Positions 24,494 to 32,278 of a DNA stretch of 32,783 nucleotides are shown piece after piece (position 1 is the stretch's first letter; every line of letters starts with the position of its first letter). Source of the stretch: Alphaproteobacteria bacterium (lineage in GTDB: Bacteria > Pseudomonadota > Alphaproteobacteria > Reyranellales > Reyranellaceae). The stretch spans positions 1 through 32,783 of the forward strand of contig CANJHI010000048.1 of NCBI GenBank assembly GCA_947474005.1, given 5' to 3'. The translations under genes and the position numbers were made by a program. The notes beneath the pieces were generated by a model, which was given only the letters and a program-made list of their open reading frames with translations, was not told the origin of the DNA and did not search any database.

Positions 24494-25661
24494 GACACCT
24501 CCCCCAGCCAAGCCGCCATCCCGCCGCGGCCTCGCCGCCGCTGGCATCGTTGGCGCACTGGCGCTCGTCCTGGTCGCGGCAAACGGCATCTGGAGCCGCC
24601 ATGCCAGCGAGGCGAAGCTCAAGGAGGTCACCGAAGTCCAGGCCGTGCCAACGGTCAGCTTGATCTCCCCGACCACCGGGGCCAACAAGAGCAGCCTCGA
24701 CCTTCCGGGCCGGCTGGAGGCCTATGCGCGGGCACCCATCTATGCCCGCGTCGGCGGCTTCCTGAAGGCCTGGTACGTCGATATTGGCGCGCCGGTGAAG
24801 GCAGGCCAGCTCCTGGCCGAGATCGAGGCGCCCGACCTCGACCAGCAGCTCCTGCAAGCCAAGGCGGCGCTGGCGAGCGCTCAGGCCGGCGAGGCGTTGG
24901 CCACCGTGACGGCGCAGCGCTGGTCGCAGCTCGGCGGGGCCAACACCGTGTCGCGCCAGACGGTCGACGAAAAGTTGGGAGACCTTACCGTCAAGCAGGC
25001 GCTCAGCAGGGCGGCCCAGGCCGCTGTCGACCGGCTCGAGGTCCTGTTCGCTTTCAAGCGCCTGACCGCGCCGTTCGACGGGATCGTGACCACCCGCAAC
25101 ACCGACATTGGCGCCCTGATCGGCGCCGAATCGAGCGCAGGTCTGGCGCTGTTCGTCATCTCCGACATCAGCAAGTTGCGCCTCTCGGTCAGCGTCCCTC
25201 AGAACTACGTGCCGGCCGTGAAGCTCAATACCAACGTACAGATCACGGTGCCGGAATACCCTGGCAAGATCTACAGTGGCGTGGTCGAGGCCTCGACTCG
25301 CGCAGTCGACGCGCAGACCGGCACGACGCGCATGCAGGTCGTCGTCGACAATGCCTCGGGCGAACTCATGCCCGGCGCCTTCGCCAACACCCGCATCGAG
25401 CTGCCGTCGAACATGCTGGCCCTTGCCGTGCCGGCCGGTGCGCTGATCTTCGACCGCAACGGGCTTCGCGTGGCCACCGTCGGTGCCGACAACAAGGTGA
25501 AGCTGAAGCCGATCACCATCGCCCGCGATCTCGGCCAGACGGTTGAGATCGGCAGCGGCCTTACGGCCGAGGATCGCGTGATCGAGAGCCCGCCCGACGG
25601 CGTCGCCGACGGCGATCCCGTACGGGTGATCAATACCGCCAAGGCTCCCGCCGTGCGATAA
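24483..25661 (+). CDS. RND efflux periplasmic adaptor (HlyD/AcrA-type membrane fusion protein)
   Basis: The 392-residue protein has an N-terminal membrane anchor (about 18-36) and then the adaptor core: a barrel-sandwich half PGRLEAYARAPIYARVGGFL, the hinge KAWYVDIGAPVKAGQLLAEIEAPDLDQQLLQAKAALASAQAG entering a coiled coil, the second lipoyl half (LTAPFDGIVTTRNTDIGALI) and the beta-barrel and membrane-proximal domains. It would bridge the neighbouring pump to an outer-membrane channel encoded elsewhere. ATG 24483 overlaps the pump stop by 11 bases, and GGAG precedes it. Upstream residues in this frame are antisense-like and proline-rich, so they are excluded. Confidence 0.9.
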   Translation: MSPETPPPAKPPSRRGLAAAGIVGALALVLVAANGIWSRHASEAKLKEVTEVQAVPTVSLISPTTGANKSSLDLPGRLEAYARAPIYARVGGFLKAWYVDIGAPVKAGQLLAEIEAPDLDQQLLQAKAALASAQAGEALATVTAQRWSQLGGANTVSRQTVDEKLGDLTVKQALSRAAQAAVDRLEVLFAFKRLTAPFDGIVTTRNTDIGALIGAESSAGLALFVISDISKLRLSVSVPQNYVPAVKLNTNVQITVPEYPGKIYSGVVEASTRAVDAQTGTTRMQVVVDNASGELMPGAFANTRIELPSNMLALAVPAGALIFDRNGLRVATVGADNKVKLKPITIARDLGQTVEIGSGLTAEDRVIESPPDGVADGDPVRVINTAKAPAVR

Positions 25662-25695
25662 GTGCCGTTCGCCACGTGTGGCGGGGGAGACGGCA

Positions 25696-26778
25696 ATGAT
25701 CGACACCGAAAAGGGCAGGGCGGACGTATCGCGGTTCGCGATCGATCTCGCCATCCGCATAGCGCTGCTGGCGGCCGTGGTTTTGGGCGCCATGCAGCTC
25801 CTGCGACCGATCGCGCCAATGCTGCTGTGGGCGGTGATTCTGGCGGTCGCGGTCTATCCGCTTTTCGCGCTGCTGCGCCGGCGTTTGGGCTTGCGTCGGT
25901 GGATGGCCGCGACCCTGCTGTCGGCGCTCCTCCTGGTGTTGTTGGTGACGCCGGTGGTCATGCTGGCGGGGTCCGCCATCGACACGCTGGAAGCCTATGC
26001 GCGCGACCTGATGCGGGGCGAGCATATCCTGCCGCCGCCACCCGAAACCATACAGAGTTGGCCAGTCATCGGTCAGCGTCTCCATGAATTCTGGCTCAAT
26101 GCCGCGAACGACCTGCGGGCCGTCCTGAAGAGCCATGTCGGCCAGCTCGCCTCGGTGGGCCGCTGGATCGGCGGTATCGCCGCAGGTCTTGCGCTCGAGA
26201 TTCTCCAGTTCGCGACCGCCATCATCATCGCGGGCGCCATGCTCGCCTACTCCGAACACCTGACAACTACTGCTCGCGACCTGGCCGGCCGCGTCGCCAA
26301 CGCCAAGGGAAGGCACTTCCTCGAGATCGCCGGATCGACCATCCGCAACGTGTCGCAGGGCGTCATCGGCATCGCTGTTCTGCAAGCGGCACTACTCGGC
26401 ATAGGCATGTTGGTCGTCGGCGTTCCCTTCGCCGGTGCCATAACCTTCGTGGCCCTCGTGCTGGCCATCGTGCAGGTCGGTCCCGGAATCGTGATGCTTC
26501 CGGTTCTGATCTGGGCGTGGATGTCACTGCCTTTGGGTGTTGCCGCGATCTACACCGCCTACACGGTTCCGCTGCTGCTGGTGGACAACGTCCTGCGGCC
26601 CATCGTCATGGCGCGAGGGCTGCAGACGCCGATGGTTGTCATCCTGGCCGGCGTGATCTGCGGCACGTTGGCCGGTGGCCTGATCGGCCTGTTCGTCGGG
26701 CCCGTGGTCTTGGCCGTGTTCTATGACCTCGTGGTCGCTTGGATCGTCGCCGGGCAAAAGACCGACGACGCGGGCTAG
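25696..26778 (+). CDS. AI-2E family transporter (PerM/TqsA-like)
   Basis: The 360-residue inner-membrane protein has the AI-2E architecture: two N-terminal helices (LAAVVLGAMQLLRPIAPMLLWAV), a periplasmic stretch with ETIQSWPVIGQRLHEFW, and a C-terminal block of five or six helices with VGPGIVMLPVLIWAW and the conserved DNVLRPIVMARGLQTPMVVI. Family members export autoinducer-2 or act as sodium-proton antiporters, and most have no known substrate. ATG 25696 is preferred over GTG 25678 because GGGGAGA sits about seven bases upstream. It follows the RND adaptor by 34 bases and may be co-transcribed. It ends 22 bases before the convergent SDR gene. Confidence 0.88.
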   Translation: MIDTEKGRADVSRFAIDLAIRIALLAAVVLGAMQLLRPIAPMLLWAVILAVAVYPLFALLRRRLGLRRWMAATLLSALLLVLLVTPVVMLAGSAIDTLEAYARDLMRGEHILPPPPETIQSWPVIGQRLHEFWLNAANDLRAVLKSHVGQLASVGRWIGGIAAGLALEILQFATAIIIAGAMLAYSEHLTTTARDLAGRVANAKGRHFLEIAGSTIRNVSQGVIGIAVLQAALLGIGMLVVGVPFAGAITFVALVLAIVQVGPGIVMLPVLIWAWMSLPLGVAAIYTAYTVPLLLVDNVLRPIVMARGLQTPMVVILAGVICGTLAGGLIGLFVGPVVLAVFYDLVVAWIVAGQKTDDAG

Positions 26779-26800
26779 GTGCCGAGCGGGACGCGGTGCG

Positions 26801-27655
26801 CTATTTCTTCTTCGGCCGGATCGCATCCCACTGCTCGTCCGTCCAGTCGAGCATGGCCGAGGTGTTGGCCCCACCGCCGCCCGACTGCAGCATCTTGCCG
26901 CCGTCGATCACGATGGCATCGCCGTTGATGTAGGCAGCACCATCGCTCACCAGGAAGGCCGCGAGGTTGGCGAGTTCGATGTGTTCGCCGACGCGGCGCA
27001 TCGGGCTCGCCTTGATCATCTCGTCCTGGCCACCGCGCTCCTTGGGCATCAGCCGGCTCCACGCGCCCTCGGTAGGGAAGGGACCAGGCACAATCGCACA
27101 GGTACGGATGCCCTTGGGTCCCCATTCGACTGCCAGGCTCTTGGTCATGGCAAGCACGCCCGCCTTGGCCATTGCCGAAGGCACCGTGAACGGTGCGCCG
27201 GTCAGTGACGAGACGGTGAGGATCGACATCACCACCTTGTTGCGTTCTCCCGCATCGATCCAGCGCCGGCCGGCGGCCACTGTGCAGTAGGCCGAGCCAT
27301 GCAGCACGATGCCCAGTACCGCGTCGATGGCGCGTGAGGACATCTTGTTGGTCTGCGCCAGGATCTGGCCGGCGGCGTTGTTGACAAGGATATCGAGCGG
27401 CCGCTTTTCCCAGATCTTGTCCATCATCGCCTCGACGGCGTCGGCGACGCGAACATCGCAGCCAACCGTCTCGATCTCGCCGCCGGTCTCCTTGGCCAGT
27501 TCTTCGGCCGTCCGCTTCAGCACGTCCTCGCGGCGGCCGCAGATCACGACATTGGCGCCGAGCTCGAGATAGCGCTGCGCCATCGAGCGGCCGAGGCCGG
27601 TGCCGCCGCCCGTCACCAGGATGCGCTTGCCGTTCAGCAGGTCGGGTTGAAACAT
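26801..27655 (-). CDS. SDR oxidoreductase resembling 2,4-dienoyl-CoA reductase
   Basis: The 284-residue protein has the Rossmann dinucleotide motif TGGGTGLG (15-22), NNAAG (92-96) and the SDR serine region VSS (148-150). The catalytic YxxxK reads SAMAKAG: S160 replaces Tyr and K164 is kept. This is the pattern of the peroxisomal/bacterial 2,4-dienoyl-CoA reductase branch, together with VEWGPKGIRT and VIDGGKML. It would use NADPH to reduce unsaturated acyl-CoA, allowing beta-oxidation of polyunsaturated or branched acids. AGGAGA precedes ATG 27655, ten bases after the CoA transferase stop, so the two share a minus-strand operon. A different acyl-CoA or keto substrate is possible. Confidence 0.85.
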   Translation of the reverse strand: MFQPDLLNGKRILVTGGGTGLGRSMAQRYLELGANVVICGRREDVLKRTAEELAKETGGEIETVGCDVRVADAVEAMMDKIWEKRPLDILVNNAAGQILAQTNKMSSRAIDAVLGIVLHGSAYCTVAAGRRWIDAGERNKVVMSILTVSSLTGAPFTVPSAMAKAGVLAMTKSLAVEWGPKGIRTCAIVPGPFPTEGAWSRLMPKERGGQDEMIKASPMRRVGEHIELANLAAFLVSDGAAYINGDAIVIDGGKMLQSGGGGANTSAMLDWTDEQWDAIRPKKK

Positions 27656-27665
27656 CGTTCTCTCC

Positions 27666-28862
27666 TCAGGCCTTCTTGATTTCGGTGAGCGCGATGCCGG
27701 CAGCAACCAGCCTGTCGATCTCGGCCGCGGAGTAGCCGACCTCGGCCAGCACCGCCTTGGTGTCGGAGCCGAACTTCTTGGGCTTGCTGTGTATGCCGGC
27801 GGGTGTCCGCGACAGTTTCACGGGATTGCCGACGTTCCTATAACCGTCCTTCTCCCACACCATGTCGCGATGCTTCGTGTGCGGATGTTCCATCACGTCG
27901 GGCACTTCCAGCACCGCGCCCGACGGCACGCCGCCCTTCATCAGCTCGATCGAGAAGCTGTCGGCGTCGCGATCCTTGAGCAACTCGCGCAGCTCGGCCT
28001 CGAGCTCGAGGCGATGTGCCACCCGGTCCTTGTTGGTCTTGAAGCGCGGATCCTGGGCCAGCTCGGGCTTGCCCAGCATCTGCGCAAGCTTGCGGAACTG
28101 GCCGTCGTTGCCGGCGGCGATTGCGATGTTGCGGCCCTTGGTCGGGAAGTTCGAGTAGGGCACCAGGCTGCCGTGGCTGTTGCCCACGAGCTTGGGCTTC
28201 TGCCCCGCGGTGAAGTAGTTCGGCGCATGCGGCTGGTGGAGCGCGATGGCACTGTCGTAGAGCGTGGCGTCGATGAACTGGCCCTTGCCGGAGCGGTTAC
28301 GCTCGTAGAGCGCCATCATGATTCCGATGCAGGCATTCATGCCGGTCGAGAGATCGACCACCGGGACGCCCACTCGCACTGGGCCACTTTCGGGTGACCC
28401 ATTCACCGAGACCAGCCCGGCCGAAGCCTGCACCATGGCGTCGTAGCCCGGGAAGCCGCCCAGCGGACCGTCCTCGCCGAAGCCCGAGACGCGGGCATGG
28501 ACGAGGCGCGGGAACTTCTTCGCCAGCGTGTCGGCATAGCCGATTCCCCATTTCTCCATGGTGCCGGTCTTGAAATTGTCGATCAGCACGTCGGCCTCGG
28601 CGAGCAGTTTTAGCAGCACCTCGCGGCCCTCGGGCTTGGAGAGGTCGAGCGCGATCGTGCGCTTGTTGCGGTTGATGCCGGCGAAGTAGGCCGAGATGCC
28701 TTCCTTGTCGAACGGAGGACCCCAGGTGCGTGTCTCGTCGCCCTGCGGCGGCTCGACCTTGATCACCTCGGCGCCATGGTCGGCCAGCATCTGCCCGCAA
28801 TAGGGGCCACCCAGCACGCGCGACAGGTCGATAACTTTTAGGCCTTCCAAAGCGCCGGGCAT
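27666..28862 (-). CDS. Class III CoA transferase (CaiB/BaiF family)
   Basis: The 398-residue protein is a typical CaiB/BaiF CoA transferase, which moves CoA between acyl-CoA donors and carboxylic acids and activates acids without ATP. LEGLKVIDLSRVLGGPYCGQ (5-24), the catalytic Asp in FPGYDAMVQASAG (D141), VVDLSTGMNACIGIMMALYER and the C-terminal helix region are all present. GAGGAG lies upstream of the ATG at 28862. It is the first gene of an operon with the dienoyl-CoA-reductase-like SDR and shares a 73-base divergent spacer with dienelactone hydrolase, which suggests a common catabolic pathway. Two A(C/G)TTTTAG octamers fall inside it as a rare CTA-AAA Leu-Lys pair. The acid substrate is unknown. 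Confidence 0.9.
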   Translation of the reverse strand: MPGALEGLKVIDLSRVLGGPYCGQMLADHGAEVIKVEPPQGDETRTWGPPFDKEGISAYFAGINRNKRTIALDLSKPEGREVLLKLLAEADVLIDNFKTGTMEKWGIGYADTLAKKFPRLVHARVSGFGEDGPLGGFPGYDAMVQASAGLVSVNGSPESGPVRVGVPVVDLSTGMNACIGIMMALYERNRSGKGQFIDATLYDSAIALHQPHAPNYFTAGQKPKLVGNSHGSLVPYSNFPTKGRNIAIAAGNDGQFRKLAQMLGKPELAQDPRFKTNKDRVAHRLELEAELRELLKDRDADSFSIELMKGGVPSGAVLEVPDVMEHPHTKHRDMVWEKDGYRNVGNPVKLSRTPAGIHSKPKKFGSDTKAVLAEVGYSAAEIDRLVAAGIALTEIKKA

Positions 28863-28935
28863 TTGGTTTCACTCCTCGATCTCAGTGAGAGGCGGCGGTT
28901 ATAGACCATGGGGCACCAGCCCGGTACCGTCGGCC

Positions 28936-29679
28936 ATGATTGAACGCACATTCGATATCCCCACGCCCGACGGCGCCATGAACACTTTTAGCGTCCGGCC
29001 CGACGACGGCGGGCCGCTGCCCGTCGTCCTGATGCTGATGGATGCGCCTGGCGTCCGCGAGGGCCTGCGCGAGATTTGCCGGCGCATTTCGCAGTCCGGC
29101 TATTACGTGCTGCTGCCCAACCTCTACTACCGCACCATCCGAGATTTCGTGTGCGGGCCGACAAAGGATCATCCCGACGCCGAGGCGAACCGGACGAGGA
29201 TGTTCGGCTTCCTGGAATCGATCTCCAACGCCAAGGTCGCGGCCGACACCGGCGTCATCCTGGATCGGCTGCCGTCGATGCCCGACGCCAAGCCCGGCAA
29301 GATCGGCCTGGTCGGCTACTGCATGAGCGGCGCTTTCGTGACGGCGGCGGCTGCCAAGCACCCCGACCGCATTGCCTGCTTCGCGTCGTACTACGGAACG
29401 CGGCTGCTCACCGACAAGCCTGATTCGCCGCACCTGATGCTCGGCGACATCACGGCCGAGGGCTACTATTCGTTCGCCGAGCACGACACTTACGTGCCGC
29501 TGTCCGATGTTGCCAAATTCGAGAAGCTGCTGGCCTCGGCGCCGTTCCCCTCACGTGTGGAAACCGAGATGGGCACGCACCACGGCTACGCCTTCTCCGA
29601 CCGCGGCAATCTTCACGAGGCTGCCCGCGAAAAGCACTACGAGCGCATGCTGGCGCTCTATCGTCGGCACTTAGAGTAG
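28936..29679 (+). CDS. Dienelactone hydrolase family protein
   Basis: The 247-residue alpha/beta hydrolase carries the dienelactone hydrolase triad: nucleophile C129 in GYCMSG, D184 in AEHDTYVP and a His in THHGYAF (H216). DLH opens dienelactone to maleylacetate in (chloro)catechol and related aromatic degradation. The next gene, nine bases downstream, is maleylacetate-reductase-like, so the two would act in sequence. ATG 28936 is chosen because it opens the family-typical IERTFDIPTPDG segment. No strong Shine-Dalgarno is seen, and a longer form from 28885 is not family-like. Other carboxylesters cannot be excluded. The gene contains an ACTTTTAG octamer at 28984. Confidence 0.88.
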   Translation: MIERTFDIPTPDGAMNTFSVRPDDGGPLPVVLMLMDAPGVREGLREICRRISQSGYYVLLPNLYYRTIRDFVCGPTKDHPDAEANRTRMFGFLESISNAKVAADTGVILDRLPSMPDAKPGKIGLVGYCMSGAFVTAAAAKHPDRIACFASYYGTRLLTDKPDSPHLMLGDITAEGYYSFAEHDTYVPLSDVAKFEKLLASAPFPSRVETEMGTHHGYAFSDRGNLHEAAREKHYERMLALYRRHLE

Positions 29680-29688
29680 GAGAGCGTC

Positions 29689-30864
29689 ATGTTGAGCGGC
29701 ATCCACGGACACCAAGCCATCGAGCGTGTGGTCTACGGCAAGTCAGCGGGTGCCGCTTTGCGGGCCGAGGCCGAGCGGCTGGGCGCAAAGCGTGTCTTCG
29801 TCACCACCACCAAATCTGTGGCGCAAAGTGCGCTGCTGGCCGACGTGATCCGCGAACTCGGCGATCGCTATGCCGGCGTCTATGCCGGCATCACGGCGCA
29901 TTCGCCCCGGCCCTGCGTGATCGAAGGTGCAGCACTTGCCCGCGAGGCCAAGGCCGATCTGATCGTGGCCGTGGGTGGCGGCTCCGCGATCGACGCCACC
30001 AAGGTCATGCTCATTGCCTTGTGGCAGAACGCCACCCGGATCGAGGATCTCGACCTTTATCGCGCCGGCAAGCCGAAGGAGGGTGCTGCACCGCCAGCCG
30101 AGGCGATCAAGCCGCCAGCCGAGGCGATCCGCATGATCGCCGTGCCGACCACGCTGTCGGCCGCCGAGTTCAACGCCTTCGCCGGCATCAGCGATCCGCG
30201 CCATGGCATCAAGGAAAGCTTCGGCCATCGGCTGATCGTGCCGCGCGTGATCGTGCTCGATCCGGCGGCGACGCTGGCGACGCCGATGGATCTCATGCTC
30301 TCGACCGGCCTCAAGGCCGTCGACCATGCCGTCGAGCGGCTGTGCTCGCAGCAGGCCAATCCCTTTGCCATCGGCACGGCGACAGAAGCGCTGCGCCTGC
30401 TGTCGCGCGCGCTGCCAGGTCACAAGGCCAAGCCCGAGGACATGGCAACGCGCCTCGATCTGCAGTTCGGCATGTGGCTGTCGATCGGCGCCGGCACCTC
30501 GGGCGTCGGCGTAGGCGCAAGCCACGGCATCGGTCATGTGCTGGGCGCCGCCTGCCACGTCCCGCACGGCCACACGTCGTGCGTGATGCTGCCCTCGGTG
30601 CTGCGCTGGAACTTGCCCGCCAATGCCGAGCGCCAGAAGAGGGTGGGTGAGGCTTTCGGCAAGCCCGAGGCCGCGGCCGGCGATCTGGTCGAGGGCCTCG
30701 TGAAGTCGCTCGGGCTGCCGGGCCGGCTGTCGGAAGTCGGCGTGGGCAAGGATCGCTTTCGCGAGATCGCCGAGAAGTCGATGCACGACCGCGCCGTGCT
30801 CAACAACCCGCGCCCGATCAAGGGGCCGGAGCAGGTGATGGAGATTCTTGCGCTCGCGGCGTGA
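29689..30864 (+). CDS. Iron-containing alcohol dehydrogenase superfamily, maleylacetate reductase-like
   Basis: The 391-residue protein has the nucleotide motif VAVGGGSAIDATK (93-105), PTTLSAAEFNAFAGISD (153-169) and the metal-site blocks GLKAVDHAVE and SHGIGHVLG..VPHGHTS. Aligned to FucO (D196, H200, H263, H277), the first ligand is K209, with H213, H279 and H293 retained. Maleylacetate reductases also lack this Asp, so a metal-independent maleylacetate reductase reducing maleylacetate to 3-oxoadipate is the best reading, supported by the dienelactone hydrolase nine bases upstream. PPAEAIK is repeated in tandem at 135-148. Glycerol-type dehydrogenases are less likely. Confidence 0.82.
   Translation: MLSGIHGHQAIERVVYGKSAGAALRAEAERLGAKRVFVTTTKSVAQSALLADVIRELGDRYAGVYAGITAHSPRPCVIEGAALAREAKADLIVAVGGGSAIDATKVMLIALWQNATRIEDLDLYRAGKPKEGAAPPAEAIKPPAEAIRMIAVPTTLSAAEFNAFAGISDPRHGIKESFGHRLIVPRVIVLDPAATLATPMDLMLSTGLKAVDHAVERLCSQQANPFAIGTATEALRLLSRALPGHKAKPEDMATRLDLQFGMWLSIGAGTSGVGVGASHGIGHVLGAACHVPHGHTSCVMLPSVLRWNLPANAERQKRVGEAFGKPEAAAGDLVEGLVKSLGLPGRLSEVGVGKDRFREIAEKSMHDRAVLNNPRPIKGPEQVMEILALAA
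30091..30132. repeat. 21-bp in-frame tandem duplication
   Basis: Two 21-base units (30091-30111 and 30112-30132) share their first 18 bases exactly and differ only in the last codon (AAG against CGC). They encode PPAEAIK-PPAEAIR in a surface loop of the reductase. The small divergence suggests a recent in-frame duplication. Confidence 0.85.
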
Positions 30865-30894
30865 ATCCGAATTGATTTGGCCCCCAAACGATAT

Positions 30895-30913
30895 AGTCTA
30901 GATTTAGTCTAGA
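30895..30913 (+). promoter_or_regulatory. Direct-repeat operator before the ABC binding protein gene
   Basis: AGTCTAGA occurs at 30895-30902 and 30906-30913, spaced 11 bases start-to-start, one helical turn, and each copy contains the palindrome TCTAGA. A TTGATT at 30872-30877 and a TATAGT overlapping the first repeat are weak -35 and -10 candidates with a short 14-base spacer. The position suggests a repressor site near the promoter. No regulator gene is visible. Confidence 0.4.
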
Positions 30914-30976
30914 GTAGCGTTCGTTCGAAAAAGCAAAAAAGAATCAGGGAAACGCCAACCCAAGAGGGGACACGCC

Positions 30977-32176
30977 ATGATGCGTCTGACTCTGCGCGCG
31001 CTTGCGGCCTTGGCCGCGGCTGCGCTCGCCACTGCGCCTGTTGCGGCGCAGGACAAGGTCAAGATCGGCTACGCCATTTCCAAGACCGGCCCCAATGCCG
31101 GCGGCGCCACCATCACCCAGATCCCGAACTACGAGATGTGGGTGAAGGAGGTGAACGACAAGGGCGGACTGATGATCGGCGGCAAGCGCGTGCCGATCGA
31201 GGTCATGGAGTATGACGACCGCTCCAACTCCGAGGAGGCCGTGCGCGCCGTCGAGCGCCTCGTCACCCAAGACAAGGTCGATCTGCTGTTCCCGCCGTGG
31301 GGCACCGGCCTCAATCTCGCGGTCGGCCCGGTGTTCAACAAGTATGGCTACCCGCAGCTCACCTTCAGCGCCGTCACCGACCGTGCGCCCGAGCTCGCCA
31401 AGCGCTGGCCCAACAGCTTCTGGATGCTGGGCACTTCCAAGCAGTACATCGACGGGCTGGTCGGCCTGCTGACCAAGCTGCGCACCGATGGCAAGATCGG
31501 GCCCAACATCGCGATGATCTCGATCGCCGACGGCTTCGGCATCGATCTCAGCCAGGCCGCGCGCAAGGGCTTCACCGATGCCGGCTTCAAGCTCGCCTAC
31601 GACAAGAGCTATCCCATCGGCACGCAGGATCTCTCGCCGCTGATCGGCGAGGCCCAGCGCTCCGGCGCCGACACCTTCGTGGCCTTCTCCTATCCACCCG
31701 ACACGATGGCGCTCACCGAGCAGTCCAAGGTCGCGTCCTACGCGCCCAAGGTGATGTTCCTGGGTGTCGGCGTCGGCTTCCCGATGTACACGCAGCGCTT
31801 CGGCGCCAACGCCGAGGGCATCATGTCGCTCGGCGGCTGGTCGAAGGACAACGCTTCGACCGCGGCCTACGCCAAGAAGCATGAGGAGATGTTCAAGCGC
31901 GGCCCCGACCGCTGGGGCAGCCAGATCGGCTATGCCTCGCTGCAGATGCTGGAGCAGGCGATCGAGCGGGTCGGCAAGATCGACCGTCCCGCCATCATCA
32001 AGGAGCTGCAGACCGGCACCTTCGACACCGTGCTCGGCAAGGTGAAGCTGGTCGACAATCAGATGCAGGATAACTTCTGGCTGATCGGCCAATGGCAGGA
32101 TGGCTTCTTCGTCGGCGTCGCGCCACAGCGGCCGGGCGTCGGCACCGTCACCGTGCCCAAGGCTCCCTGGAAGTAG
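30977..32176 (+). CDS. Branched-chain-type ABC transporter substrate-binding protein (LivK-like)
   Basis: The 399-residue periplasmic protein has a cleavable signal peptide (cut after VAA, residue 24), then the mature start KVKIGYAISKTGPNAGG, the usual KIGxxxxxTG opening of this family. IEVMEYDDRSNSEEAVRAVERLV and VDLLFPPWGTGLNLAVGPV are typical of Peripla_BP_6 proteins. This group binds branched-chain amino acids, amides or aromatic acids. The nearby aromatic-type enzymes make an aromatic or organic-acid ligand plausible. AGAGGGG lies just before ATG 30977. A direct-repeat operator precedes the gene. The permease gene follows after a palindromic spacer. Confidence 0.9.
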   Translation: MMRLTLRALAALAAAALATAPVAAQDKVKIGYAISKTGPNAGGATITQIPNYEMWVKEVNDKGGLMIGGKRVPIEVMEYDDRSNSEEAVRAVERLVTQDKVDLLFPPWGTGLNLAVGPVFNKYGYPQLTFSAVTDRAPELAKRWPNSFWMLGTSKQYIDGLVGLLTKLRTDGKIGPNIAMISIADGFGIDLSQAARKGFTDAGFKLAYDKSYPIGTQDLSPLIGEAQRSGADTFVAFSYPPDTMALTEQSKVASYAPKVMFLGVGVGFPMYTQRFGANAEGIMSLGGWSKDNASTAAYAKKHEEMFKRGPDRWGSQIGYASLQMLEQAIERVGKIDRPAIIKELQTGTFDTVLGKVKLVDNQMQDNFWLIGQWQDGFFVGVAPQRPGVGTVTVPKAPWK

Positions 32177-32186
32177 AACCAAGCCT

Positions 32187-32262
32187 CATGGGAGCGCGCA
32201 ACTCCAGTTGCGCTCTTCCCATGGGCGTCACTGGTCATGAGCGCCACTGGAGTGGCGCGCTC
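32187..32262. repeat. Two inverted copies of a 24-bp palindromic repeat (REP-like)
   Basis: A 24-base palindrome at 32192-32215 and a second copy in opposite orientation at 32239-32262 match at 22 of 24 positions. The two differences are compensated inside each stem (AACT/AGTT against CACT/AGTG). The first lies inside a larger CATGGGA...TTCCCATG stem (32187-32223). This resembles BIME-type repeats, here between the binding protein and permease genes. Confidence 0.75.
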
Positions 32263-32278
32263 CGATGAAGGTTAGATA

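Noticed and set aside
22736..24688. 650-codon minus-strand frame antisense to the RND pump
   Set aside because: Same composition bias, no motif, and the pump on the other strand is unmistakable.
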